Shown in pieces: positions 26,622-34,771 of a stretch of 64,000 nt of DNA. How positions within the stretch are numbered: position 1 is the stretch's first letter; every line of letters begins with the position of its first letter. Under the pieces are notes generated by a model, which was given only the letters and a program-made list of their open reading frames with translations, searched no databases and was not told the origin of the DNA. Origin of the DNA: Pontibacter populi (lineage in GTDB: Bacteria; Bacteroidota; Bacteroidia; Cytophagales; Hymenobacteraceae); NCBI RefSeq assembly GCF_019336435.1, contig NZ_JAHWXQ010000002.1, forward strand, positions 1 to 64,000. Direction: 5' to 3'. Both the position numbers and the translations under genes were made by a program.

Positions 26622-27632
26622 TTAAAACCCTGCAGGTTTTAACTTTAATCCAGCTGTTTCTTCCAAACCGAAAAGCAGGTTCATATTCTGTACCGCCTGG
26701 CCCGATGCACCTTTCAGTAGGTTATCGATCATGCTGGTGATCACGAGCATCTCGCCCTGTTTTTCTAAGTATAAAATACACTTGTTCGTATTCACTACCT
26801 GCTTCAGGTCTGGCGTAACATCACTTATCCAAACAAAGGGATGTGTACTATAATAATTGCTGTATAGTTCCTGCGCCTCATCTATAGTCAGGCTGCAAGG
26901 CAAATAACTGGTGCAAAGAATACCACGCGTAAATGGTCCGCGGTAAGGCACAAAATGAATAGCAGGCAAATCCTGGTTTGGTTGAAGTTCGTGCAGCGTG
27001 CGACGGATCTCGTTCAAGTGCTGATGGTTTAGCACTTTATAGTTGGAGATGTTGCCGCTGCGCCAGCTATAGTGTGAGGACGGGCTCAGGCTTTGACCTG
27101 CACCGGTGCTGCCTGTAATACCACTTACATGCACTTCATCCGAAATCAAACCTTTGGAAGCCAATGGAAGCAATGCTAACTGAATAGCAGTAGCAAAGCA
27201 ACCCGGGTTAGCGATGTGCTGTGCCTGCTGTATTGTTTCGCGCTGCAGCTCTGGCAAACCATAAGTAAATGTTCCGCCAGTTGCATCTATAGTTTGGGTT
27301 TCCCCAGCTTCCCCGTTCCAGCGGAAATCCTGGCTCAGGTCGATGATCTTTATAGTTGAAGGGATATCATTCTCCGCTAAAAACTTCTTCGCTTCACCAT
27401 GGCCCACACATAAGAACAAAACATCCACTTCCTGCGCAAACGAGTCGCTGAAGGATAGTTCGGTTTCGCCTAACAGATCGGTGTGAACAGCACTTACAGG
27501 TTTACCAGCCTGGCTTTTGCTGTGCGTGAAAACCAACTCCGCATTTGGGTGGTTCAGCAAAAGGCGCAGTAGTTCGCCGCCTGTGTAGCCAGCTCCGCCA
27601 ATGATACCGGCCTTTACTTTTCCGTTGACCAT
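26622..27632 (-). CDS. argC: N-acyl-gamma-glutamyl-phosphate reductase
   Basis: A 336-residue ArgC. NADP-binding GIIGGAGYTGGELLRLLLNHP at the N-terminus and the catalytic Cys in IANPGCFATAIQLAL near 149. Reduces acylglutamyl phosphate. Its ATG lies 19 bases inside the 3' end of argG, so translation is probably coupled. Confidence 0.95.
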   Translation of the reverse strand: MVNGKVKAGIIGGAGYTGGELLRLLLNHPNAELVFTHSKSQAGKPVSAVHTDLLGETELSFSDSFAQEVDVLFLCVGHGEAKKFLAENDIPSTIKIIDLSQDFRWNGEAGETQTIDATGGTFTYGLPELQRETIQQAQHIANPGCFATAIQLALLPLASKGLISDEVHVSGITGSTGAGQSLSPSSHYSWRSGNISNYKVLNHQHLNEIRRTLHELQPNQDLPAIHFVPYRGPFTRGILCTSYLPCSLTIDEAQELYSNYYSTHPFVWISDVTPDLKQVVNTNKCILYLEKQGEMLVITSMIDNLLKGASGQAVQNMNLLFGLEETAGLKLKPAGF

Positions 27633-28825
27633 GCTGCTAAAGTGTTATTCACGTTGTGATATAGTTTGGTCTGGTTACCGAAAATCTTGGTAAATCCTTT
27701 TACGTCATCAGCAGTCCAGGCGCGGTTCATTTCGCCGTAGCTTCCAAACTTGTCGCTCATCAAATCGTGCTCGCTCTCAATACCTTCTACCTGGAAACGA
27801 TATGGCGCCAATAGCACATGTACTTTACCGGTTACGGTTTGCTGCGTGCTTTCCAGGAAAGCTTCAATGTCGCGCATAGTTGGGTCCAGCAGCTGGCCTT
27901 CGTGTAGCCAGTTACCATACCAGGTTGCCAGTTGGTCTTTCCAGTATAGTTGCCATTTGGTAAGCGTGTGCTTCTCCAGAGTGTGGTGCGCTTTGATAAT
28001 CACCATGGGTGCAGCAGCTTCAAAACCAACTCGGCCTTTGATACCAATGATTGTATCGCCCACGTGTATGTCGCGGCCAATGGCAAACGGACCAGCTATT
28101 TCTTGTAAGCGCTGAATTACCTGTACCGGGCTTTCAAAAACTTCATCATTCAACCCAACCGGTTCGCCGTTTTTGAAAACTATAGTTACGCGCTCAGCCT
28201 CCTGTTTGCTAAGCTGCGTCGGGTAAGCGGATTCCGGGAGTGGCAGGTGCGATGTCAATGTTTCCTTGCCACCAACCGATGTGCCCCAGATACCTTTGTT
28301 AATAGAGTATTGCGCTTTGGTAAAGTCCATCTCCACGCCATGGTTGCGCAGGTATTCGATCTCCTCTTCGCGCGACAGTTTCATGTCACGGATCGGTGTG
28401 ATAATCTCAACATCCGGGATGATCGCCTGGAAAACCATGTCGAAACGAACCTGGTCGTTACCGGCGCCGGTGCTGCCGTGAGCCACGAAATCTGCTCCAA
28501 TGCTTTTAGCAAAATTGGCGATACTTAACGCCTGCGTTACACGCTCTGCACTCACGCTTAGCGGATACGTATTGTTCTTCAGCACATTGCCAAAGATCAT
28601 ATACTTGATGCAGCTCTTATAGTAGCTTTCTTTTTCATCCAGGTGCGTGAATTGCTTCACACCAAGTGCATAGGCACGACGTTCAATCTCCTGAATTTCT
28701 TCTGCAGAAAAACCACCGGTATCTACCAAGGCAGCATACACTTCCAACCCTAATTCCTGCGACAGGTAAATAGCGCAGTACGATGTATCTAAACCGCCGC
28801 TGAAGGCTAACAAAACTTTCTTCAT
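27614..28825 (-). CDS. argG: Argininosuccinate synthase
   Basis: A 403-residue ArgG, joining citrulline and aspartate with ATP. N-terminal pyrophosphatase-type loop LAFSGGLDTSYC, then AHGSTGAGNDQVRFD and INKGIWGTSVGG. Length and motifs are standard. It follows the GNAT gene by 24 bases and overlaps argC by 19 bases. Confidence 0.97.
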   Translation of the reverse strand: MKKVLLAFSGGLDTSYCAIYLSQELGLEVYAALVDTGGFSAEEIQEIERRAYALGVKQFTHLDEKESYYKSCIKYMIFGNVLKNNTYPLSVSAERVTQALSIANFAKSIGADFVAHGSTGAGNDQVRFDMVFQAIIPDVEIITPIRDMKLSREEEIEYLRNHGVEMDFTKAQYSINKGIWGTSVGGKETLTSHLPLPESAYPTQLSKQEAERVTIVFKNGEPVGLNDEVFESPVQVIQRLQEIAGPFAIGRDIHVGDTIIGIKGRVGFEAAAPMVIIKAHHTLEKHTLTKWQLYWKDQLATWYGNWLHEGQLLDPTMRDIEAFLESTQQTVTGKVHVLLAPYRFQVEGIESEHDLMSDKFGSYGEMNRAWTADDVKGFTKIFGNQTKLYHNVNNTLAAWSTEK

Positions 28826-28849
28826 AACTATAGCTTATATTTTGATAGC

Positions 28850-29548
28850 CTAAGAGGCCTTTTTGTTCTTATCTTTTTCTTGTTCAGGTAGTGTAATGGG
28901 CTGCAATGCCAAACGCTGACGGTAACGTACCCAACGCTCCTGCAGGCTACTTGCTGTTTTAGCTGGTTTTTGCTCAACTACAGGCAAAGCCATAAAGGTC
29001 GCCTCCTGAGCCGGATCGAATAACATAGCGGTGCACAGGCAGTTGCTGCGGTTCTTGCTTTGCAGAATCTCAAAGTTCACGCAGCTTTGGCAGCCTTTCC
29101 AGAATGCTTCATCATCTGTCAGTTCAGAATAGGTAACTGGTTTGTAGCCCAGGCCTGAGTTGATCTTCATGACTGCAAGTGCCGTCGTTAAACCAAAGAT
29201 CTTAGCATCCGGGTATTTGGTGCGCGACAGTTCAAAAACCTTTTGTTTGATCTGACGGGCAAGGCCGCTTTTGCGAAGTTCAGGAGAAACGATAAGGCCG
29301 GAGTTAGCCACGTATTTGCCGTGTCCCCATGTCTCGATGTAGCAGAAGCCTGCCCATTTTCCATCCGGGTGTAAAGCAATCACAGCTTTTCCTTCCGTCA
29401 TTTTCAGGGCTACATATTCGGGTTTACGCTTTGCTATACCGGTGCCCCGTGCCTTAGCAGATGCTTCCATTTCATCGCAAATCGTTTGCGCATAACCTAT
29501 GTGGCTTTCATTTGCCACAACAACTATAAAGTCCGGTAAATTGGTCAT
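28850..29548 (-). CDS. GNAT-family acyltransferase, candidate first enzyme of the arginine pathway
   Basis: A 232-residue GNAT protein (acyl-CoA binding region around VSPELRKSGLARQIKQKVF, residues 87-105). It is the first gene of the arg cluster, 24 bases before argG, where an acylglutamate synthase is otherwise missing. A related GNAT gene is the succinylglutamate synthase of Bacteroides thetaiotaomicron, as I recall, which fits the succinyl-type ArgF' here. The C-terminal half carries CQSC and a later CLC, a four-cysteine arrangement that could bind metal. The ATG at 29548 is used; the TTG just upstream is unlikely. Confidence 0.72.
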   Translation of the reverse strand: MTNLPDFIVVVANESHIGYAQTICDEMEASAKARGTGIAKRKPEYVALKMTEGKAVIALHPDGKWAGFCYIETWGHGKYVANSGLIVSPELRKSGLARQIKQKVFELSRTKYPDAKIFGLTTALAVMKINSGLGYKPVTYSELTDDEAFWKGCQSCVNFEILQSKNRSNCLCTAMLFDPAQEATFMALPVVEQKPAKTASSLQERWVRYRQRLALQPITLPEQEKDKNKKAS

Positions 29549-29686
29549 CAAAATCTAATGTAGAATACTTATGGCTGCACCAACAGCCTGTTGTGCTAAA
29601 ACCGAGATAATACAAGTGCCTTGAGCTGCCTTTCGAAAAAGCTGAGCTTACGCAATGTGATCTATAAAATAATTAATGGTTGGGAG

Positions 29687-29735
29687 GCAGGGTTACCGCA
29701 TAGGCGACCCGAGAAGATGTCGGCCTAGGGCCTGC
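29687..29735 (-). other. Compact foldable element in the arg operon upstream region
   Basis: GCAGG (29687-29691) and CCTGC (29731-29735) close a domain. Inside it are a hairpin with stem CGC/GCG and loop ATAG, extended by GT/AC, and a second hairpin CCGA/TCGG, plus a CCTAGGG linker. That is a three-way-junction-like fold, GC-rich within AT-rich surroundings. It is shown on the minus strand since the arg operon lies that way, but the fold is possible on either strand. Structure by eye only. Confidence 0.35.
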
Positions 29736-29982
29736 ACCTGAATGTAGAGAAAGCGCACCTGAAAACTGCCTTACAAACACGGGCAGAAAAAGTCGCACGC
29801 TTATTGGCAGCGTGTTTTATCGATGGCTCTGTGCCAGATAAAAGGACCTTTTTTTTCATTTTTAAAAAACTGTATAAAAAAGCTTTAGCGCTGTTTTACT
29901 GCCAAAGCGGTGCAAATGTTTTCACTAAAAAATGTGTTTTGCAAGAATTAATCCAAAATTCAATTAAAAATTATACACTATA

Positions 29983-29990
29983 TAAATTTG
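29983..29990 (+). promoter_or_regulatory. Candidate -7 element for the small membrane gene
   Basis: TAAATTTG (29983-29990) matches TAnnTTTG and lies about 80 bases before the ATG at 30069. No standard -33 element was found. Confidence 0.3.
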
Positions 29991-30068
29991 TTATAGTTTG
30001 TTGCATTGCCAGAAGTTATAGTGAACAAATTGCCTTATATGCTTTAACTTGCAGCTTTTCTGCTTTAC

Positions 30069-30362
30069 ATGATGAAGAACCTGAATCTGCCGGTGATGAT
30101 CGGCATCTTATTCTCAACCATCGGGCTGGTAACCTTGTTTTTGATGGGCCAGGCCCTGACCGCAGCTATCTGGCTTAGTTTTGGAAACGGGCTTATACTT
30201 ACCAGCCTGCGTTTTAACCGTGTGAATGAGTTTGGAGGAATGGAACAGCAGCCTGTGCCAAAAGCAAGACTATATACCGGGATTTTCCTGATTGTACTGG
30301 CTGTTATCTTATTGCTATTGCAGATTATACAGGATCTGCAGCAAACCGCACCTCAGAGCTAG
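30069..30362 (+). CDS. Small two- or three-helix membrane protein
   Basis: A 97-residue protein with hydrophobic segments at about residues 8-38 (MIGILFSTIGLVTLFLMG, AAIWLSFGNGLIL) and 68-90 (LYTGIFLIVLAVILLLLQII). No family recognised. Its TAG stop overlaps the convergent minus-strand protease stop within CTAG (30359-30362), so the two genes share three bases. Function unknown. Confidence 0.6.
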   Translation: MMKNLNLPVMIGILFSTIGLVTLFLMGQALTAAIWLSFGNGLILTSLRFNRVNEFGGMEQQPVPKARLYTGIFLIVLAVILLLLQIIQDLQQTAPQS

Positions 30363-31609
30363 ATCCTGTTCTGTAAAGTAAGCGTTACTGAGTAAGGCGT
30401 AGTGTTGCGTTGTAAAGTGAGCTTTAGCTGATGACCGGGCTTGCCCTCCAGTAAATTCAGAATGTTATTCAGATCCAGATCATAGCAGTGTTTGCCGTTT
30501 ATTGTCATCAGTTGGTCCCCCGGTTTAATGCCAGCTTCTTTTGCTGCTGAGTTTTCCGAAACGTTAGAAACGACATACACATTATATCCGGGCATGGGTG
30601 TACTGACTTCAAAACCGGCAATGTTATAGCTGAAAGGCTGCTTATATTTCCGGTTAGGTAGTAGCACCAGGCGATTGTGCGGATAATCGAAAATAACCGT
30701 AAAGCGCTTCAGAATATCAGAGCCAAGGTTACCGTTCCGGTTTGCGATATTGAGTGCAACCTTAATCGCCTGCTCATCGGGGTAAGAAGCCGGCAAGTTC
30801 TCGAACTGGTGCCGGCCAAGCGACATACTGTTTATCCGCCCTATCTTTCCGTGTATATCTCCGCTTAAGCCGCGACCCAGGTAGGCCTCCATTACTTTAG
30901 GTGGTAATTTCAGTTTATCGTTGGTAGGCAGGTATAACGAAAGCGAATGGCTGGCCCCCGTGTCAACTACCAGTTTTACATTTAAAGAATCACCATTGTA
31001 TTGCCGCACCTTGGCATACACGTAGGCTTTGCAATCTTCTATAGACAGCTCCTGTACTTCTGCTCTCTTACTGATCCTGAGTTTTGTATCCGGTTTGTAA
31101 AGTGTAATAACCTGCGTGTTATAGTTGATCTTAACTATAAAATTTTTAAAAATATCATACCCGATTATACCATGCACAGGCATTCCCATCCGGGTGGAGA
31201 GGTTAAAGATATCTTCCAGCAACACATATACTTCGTGGTTCACGCCTTCAATGCCACGCAGGAACATATTATTCCCGCTGGAGATAAGTGCCTCCAGCTC
31301 AAAACCCTGTCCCAACCCCTGCACGGTTATTTTGCGGGAATTATTGAGGCTAAGGCTGTCAGTAAAGTTTAGCTGTGTAATTAAAGTGCTGTTAACGCCG
31401 GAATCGAGGATAAAATTGAGCGGTTTGGAGTCGTTAATTTTTACTGTTATTACAATGAGGTTATGTACCAGCTTAAATGGGATCTTGATCTTTTTAGCAT
31501 TCCCTGTAAAGTAAGCAGTATCCTGAGGAATAGTCTGCCCCTTAGCTTCCGGTTGTAACAGAAAGCAGCTTAAAAGACAAAGCAACACCGGGTAGAATGC
31601 TTTTGCCAT
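30359..31609 (-). CDS. Secreted retropepsin-like aspartic protease with C-terminal PDZ domain
   Basis: A 416-residue protein with signal peptide (ALCLLSCFLLQPEAKGQ-type, cleavage near residue 25). Two aspartic-protease-like half-sites are visible: FILDSGVNSTLI near 66 and VVDTGASHSLSL near 214, with Asp in each. A PDZ domain follows from about 330 (VSENSAAKEAGIKPGDQLMTINGK). Such proteins are common in Bacteroidota and probably act in the periplasm on peptides or lipoproteins. The first site is DSG rather than DTG, which retropepsins tolerate. Confidence 0.82.
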   Translation of the reverse strand: MAKAFYPVLLCLLSCFLLQPEAKGQTIPQDTAYFTGNAKKIKIPFKLVHNLIVITVKINDSKPLNFILDSGVNSTLITQLNFTDSLSLNNSRKITVQGLGQGFELEALISSGNNMFLRGIEGVNHEVYVLLEDIFNLSTRMGMPVHGIIGYDIFKNFIVKINYNTQVITLYKPDTKLRISKRAEVQELSIEDCKAYVYAKVRQYNGDSLNVKLVVDTGASHSLSLYLPTNDKLKLPPKVMEAYLGRGLSGDIHGKIGRINSMSLGRHQFENLPASYPDEQAIKVALNIANRNGNLGSDILKRFTVIFDYPHNRLVLLPNRKYKQPFSYNIAGFEVSTPMPGYNVYVVSNVSENSAAKEAGIKPGDQLMTINGKHCYDLDLNNILNLLEGKPGHQLKLTLQRNTTPYSVTLTLQNRI

Positions 31610-32322
31610 AGCAGGGAGTTTGCATGTAAAAGACTAAGACTCTTTAAGATACGTAACTGAACTATAGACAGATAATAAATATACTGAATTTGGGATAAAT
31701 TTATATTAATCGGCAACAGTTAGTTGTTATTTGTTTCTATAATTGTCCTAAATCCTTGGTGTACAGTAGTTCTGGTTCACAACTATAGCATTGACTTGTA
31801 ACTATTTTTCAGATGCTGGACCAACTATCATCTGCTTATAAAAATCAGTCACATTTAGGAGTATACTATAGCCTGCAAATGCATGTATAATATGAATTCA
31901 GATAATAGGACTCACCTAATAAATTAAATTAAAAACTGTATTCAGCGTAGAAAAAAGCAGGCCCATTTTGTGAAGACATTTTGCACGAAACTAATCAATT
32001 AAAATCATCCTTTAAAACTACTAAAGCCTGTATTATGTCAAAAATCTATGTTTTAAGGCCTTTTTTGATTATCTTCCATTAGATCAGGCGTTGACAGCAA
32101 GTTTTAAATTTATATTTTATAAAGAAATGCATTTTATCAGTCTCCCTATCTTTAACAACTAGAAACGAACTATAGCAGAAGACAAAACCGAACAGCTACC
32201 ATGCCCGAACATTACGTTAAACTTCCTGATATCTATAGTTCAAAATTCAAGGTGTTATCAGATTCCTGCAATACGTAAATCTCAATTACCAACGTATATC
32301 CTACTAAAAACAACTAAGCAAA
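31610..32322. other. Long intergenic stretch with no clear gene
   Basis: 713 AT-rich bases. I see several CTATAG words (near 31662, 31783, 31866, 32170, 32233), but no RNA gene, terminator or repeat of known type. A 25-codon ORF (ATG at 32201 to TAA at 32278, reading MPEHYVKLPD...) is possible but unsupported. The region probably carries the promoters of the divergent neighbours. Confidence 0.5.
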
Positions 32323-32775
32323 ATGGCAGAAAACAGCAGTCTACACTACAACGTCTACACGCCTGAGAACAGCACAGGTATAAACCGGGATGAAATACTG
32401 GATTTCCTTTTTAAGCATTTAGATGAGTATGGTGATAAACGCGAAGATATTGCCAAATGTGTGGATTATGCCCTGTCTGCTGCTGAAGGAAAAGGTGGCG
32501 CTGTATTGGAAGCACGCGAGGACGGTAAAGTGGTAGGAGCACTTATCCTGAACAACACTGGTATGAGTGGTTATATACCCGAGAACATACTGGTTTATGT
32601 GGCTGTACATAGCAACCAACGTGGCAAAGGCGTCGGGAAAAAGCTGGTGCAACTGGCAACTGAAACCGTATCGGGCAGTATAGCCCTGCACGTTGAACCT
32701 CAAAACCCGGCCCGGCACCTGTACGAGAAAATGGGCTTTACAAACAAGTATTTAGAGTATAGACTACAACGATAA
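32323..32775 (+). CDS. GNAT-family N-acetyltransferase
   Basis: A 150-residue GNAT protein. The acetyl-CoA loop is VHSNQRGKGVGKKLVQLATE near 100-118 (R/Q-x-x-G-x-G/A motif), with preceding beta strand ILVYVAVHS and the C-terminal EKMGFTNKY. It is 3 bases upstream of the racemase gene, so the pair is likely an operon acting on the same amino acid. Substrate not identifiable. Confidence 0.88.
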   Translation: MAENSSLHYNVYTPENSTGINRDEILDFLFKHLDEYGDKREDIAKCVDYALSAAEGKGGAVLEAREDGKVVGALILNNTGMSGYIPENILVYVAVHSNQRGKGVGKKLVQLATETVSGSIALHVEPQNPARHLYEKMGFTNKYLEYRLQR

Positions 32776-32778
32776 ACT

Positions 32779-33849
32779 ATGGCAGTTTTAAAGCTGTACC
32801 GTGACAGATTACAACACAATTACAACCACCTTGATTCGGTGTTTAAGGAGCATGGCATAGACTGGGGAATTGTTACCAAACTGCTGTGTGGCGAAGAAAA
32901 ATTCCTGGAAGAAGTACTGGCATTAGGCGTTAAAGAGATACATGACTCGCGGGTAACAAACCTGAGAGCAATTAAGAAAGTAGCGCCCGATGTGCAGACC
33001 GTTTATATAAAACCTGCTCCCAAAAAAAGTATTCCGGAGATAATAGAATTTGCCGACGTAAGTTTCCAGACGGAGTTCGAAATCATAAAGCTGCTTTCAG
33101 CAGAAGCAACCCGACAGAAGAAGCTGCACAAGATCATTATTATGATTGAGATGGGCGACCTGCGCGAAGGCGTAATGGGCGAAGAACTGGTTGATTTTTA
33201 TGAGAAGGTATTTGAGCTGCCCGGCATTTCTGTAATTGGTTTAGGAGCTAATTTTAATTGCCTGCATGGCGTTATGCCAACCCGCGATAAGCTCGTTCAG
33301 CTAAGCCTTTATAAGCAGATCATCGAAGCTAAATTCAATAAGAATATCCAGTGGGTTTCGGGTGGCACATCGGTAACTATACCGCTTCTCTTCACGCATC
33401 AGTTACCTAAAGGTATTAACCATTTCCGTATCGGCGAGGCACTTTTTTTCGGGCTTAACCTCTTTACAGGCGAAACATTTGAAGGCATGCATGATGATGT
33501 ATTTGAACTATGCGCGGAGATAATTGAGCTGACAGAAAAGCCCATGATCCCTGACGGCATACTGGCAGAGAACCCCAGTGGAGATAACTATGAAATTGAT
33601 GAGAGTCTGTACGGCAAAACCTCTCACCGGGCCATACTGGATATCGGTTTACTGGATGTGAACCCAAAGTTCCTGATCCCAAAAGATGAACTGAGCGTAG
33701 TTGGGGCAAGTTCGGATATGCTGGTGGTAGAGCTTGGCACAAATGACAAGAACTATAAAGTTGGTGATGTGCTGCAATTCAGCCTTCGGTATATGGGTGC
33801 GCTTAGTATTTTAAACTCGAGGTATATTACCAAAGAGATCGTAAGTTAA
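32779..33849 (+). CDS. PLP-dependent alanine/ornithine racemase family protein
   Basis: A 356-residue fold-III PLP enzyme. The N-terminus (LKLYRDRLQHNYNHL) and the lysine in WGIVTKLLCG near residue 34 mark the barrel, followed by MIEMGDLREG, GLGANFNC and VSGGTSVTIPLL, which match the alanine/ornithine racemase (Orr-like, YhfX-like) subgroup rather than true Alr. It follows a GNAT gene by 3 bases. Role may be D-amino acid formation or turnover. Confidence 0.8.
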   Translation: MAVLKLYRDRLQHNYNHLDSVFKEHGIDWGIVTKLLCGEEKFLEEVLALGVKEIHDSRVTNLRAIKKVAPDVQTVYIKPAPKKSIPEIIEFADVSFQTEFEIIKLLSAEATRQKKLHKIIIMIEMGDLREGVMGEELVDFYEKVFELPGISVIGLGANFNCLHGVMPTRDKLVQLSLYKQIIEAKFNKNIQWVSGGTSVTIPLLFTHQLPKGINHFRIGEALFFGLNLFTGETFEGMHDDVFELCAEIIELTEKPMIPDGILAENPSGDNYEIDESLYGKTSHRAILDIGLLDVNPKFLIPKDELSVVGASSDMLVVELGTNDKNYKVGDVLQFSLRYMGALSILNSRYITKEIVS

Positions 33850-33881
33850 TGCAAATCTGTTCCAGCTAAAATTTTCTTGTT

Positions 33882-33889
33882 TATATTTG
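33882..33889 (+). promoter_or_regulatory. -7 promoter element for the carbonic anhydrase gene
   Basis: TATATTTG (33882-33889) is a perfect TAnnTTTG about 50 bases before the carbonic anhydrase ATG. The -33 element is not clear. Confidence 0.4.
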
Positions 33890-33939
33890 CCGGCCAGTTG
33901 CGTATAACTCAGCTGTAAATTATATAAACTGCAAAGTAC

Positions 33940-34566
33940 ATGCACTACAACGAGTACGAAGATCTGATAAATAATAACAGAAAATGGGTGGCCGAAAAGC
34001 TCGAGACTACCCCCGAGTACTTTAAACAACTGGCGCAGGGCCAGAAACCCCCTTTCCTTTACATCGGATGCTCTGATAGCCGGATGCCTATCTCAAGTTT
34101 TACCCGCACCGAACCCGGAGAGCTTTTCATACATCGTAATGTGGCAAACCAGGTGTCGCTGACGGATATGAACCTGCTTGCTGTGCTGGAGTATGCCGTA
34201 GAAGCGCTGGATGTACAGCACATAGTTGTCTGTGGGCATTACTGCTGCGGTGGTGTTGAGGCTGCTTACAAAGGAACAGCGACCGGTGTGGTGGAGAACT
34301 GGGTTAGCCCTATCCGCGACATTTACATGCAGAACCGACAGGAAATAGATAACCTGCCAACTGAAAAAGACAGGTTACAAAAGCTGGCCGAACTGAATGT
34401 TATAGCACAGGTAAAAAACATCTGCACTACCTCAGTTATGCACCGCGCTTACAAAACCGTAAAATACCCTACCGTCCATGGTTGGGTCCTCGATATAGAA
34501 CACGGCTATATTAAAGACCTGAAATTGCCTGTTGCTGAGTGGCAGGGATTGGGTATTATGCCTTAA
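33940..34566 (+). CDS. Beta-class carbonic anhydrase
   Basis: A 208-residue beta carbonic anhydrase, interconverting CO2 and bicarbonate. Zinc ligands are visible: Cys in IGCSDSRMP near 43, with the Asp-Arg dyad, and His/Cys in VVCGHYCCGG near 101. The second half is complete (VIAQVKNICTT, VHGWVLDIEHG). Cytoplasmic, no signal peptide. Single gene with its own promoter box. Confidence 0.95.
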   Translation: MHYNEYEDLINNNRKWVAEKLETTPEYFKQLAQGQKPPFLYIGCSDSRMPISSFTRTEPGELFIHRNVANQVSLTDMNLLAVLEYAVEALDVQHIVVCGHYCCGGVEAAYKGTATGVVENWVSPIRDIYMQNRQEIDNLPTEKDRLQKLAELNVIAQVKNICTTSVMHRAYKTVKYPTVHGWVLDIEHGYIKDLKLPVAEWQGLGIMP

Positions 34567-34771
34567 AAATCAACTATAGATCTGCTACTATAGCGCATTT
34601 TATGAACCTGTTCAGGAGTTATAGTTTATGAATGGCAACCCGGGTTGCCTGAACTATAGCTTTAACCCTAATCCGTATTATAACTTGAAAGGTTTGCAGC
34701 TAACTGAACTATAGTTTGCTGCAAACTTTTCAACTATAGGCCGGGCAATTAATATAGTTGAACTTTGAGGT
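34567..34771. repeat. Intergenic cluster of the iterated CTATAG word
   Basis: Five CTATAG copies occur in about 205 bases (34574, 34588, 34658, 34709 and 34733 approximately), one of them the full AACTATAGTT at 34707-34716. Further half-words (TATAGTT) fill the rest. No gene, terminator or promoter is clear. Density here is far above the window average. Confidence 0.6.

Larger units (their letters stand above)
29552..30068. other. Intergenic region upstream of the arg operon
   Basis: This 517-base gap separates the divergent arg operon (minus) and a small membrane gene (plus). I found no convincing leader peptide for arginine and no clear ArgR box. It holds a GC-rich foldable element (29687-29735), a direct repeat GCACCTGAA (29734-29742 and 29755-29763), and AT-rich DNA with a TAAATTTG box at 29983-29990. 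Short ORFs inside look random. Confidence 0.5.

Noticed and set aside
29552..29680. Arginine-rich leader peptide for the arg operon
   Set aside because: All three minus-strand frames were read near the operon start and no short ORF with a run of Arg codons was found.
29687..29735. tRNA- or tmRNA-like interpretation of the arg upstream element
   Set aside because: There is no T-loop, no anticodon arm of normal size and no CCA region; only stems common to many folds are seen.
29804..30178. 124-residue plus-strand ORF upstream of the small membrane gene
   Set aside because: It starts in AT-rich intergenic DNA, its sequence has no protein-like pattern, and it overlaps the better-supported gene at 30069 in another frame.
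32201..32278. 25-codon ORF in the 31610-32322 gap
   Set aside because: Possible by frame, but no promoter, repeat of a key amino acid or terminator supports it, so it is not called as a gene.
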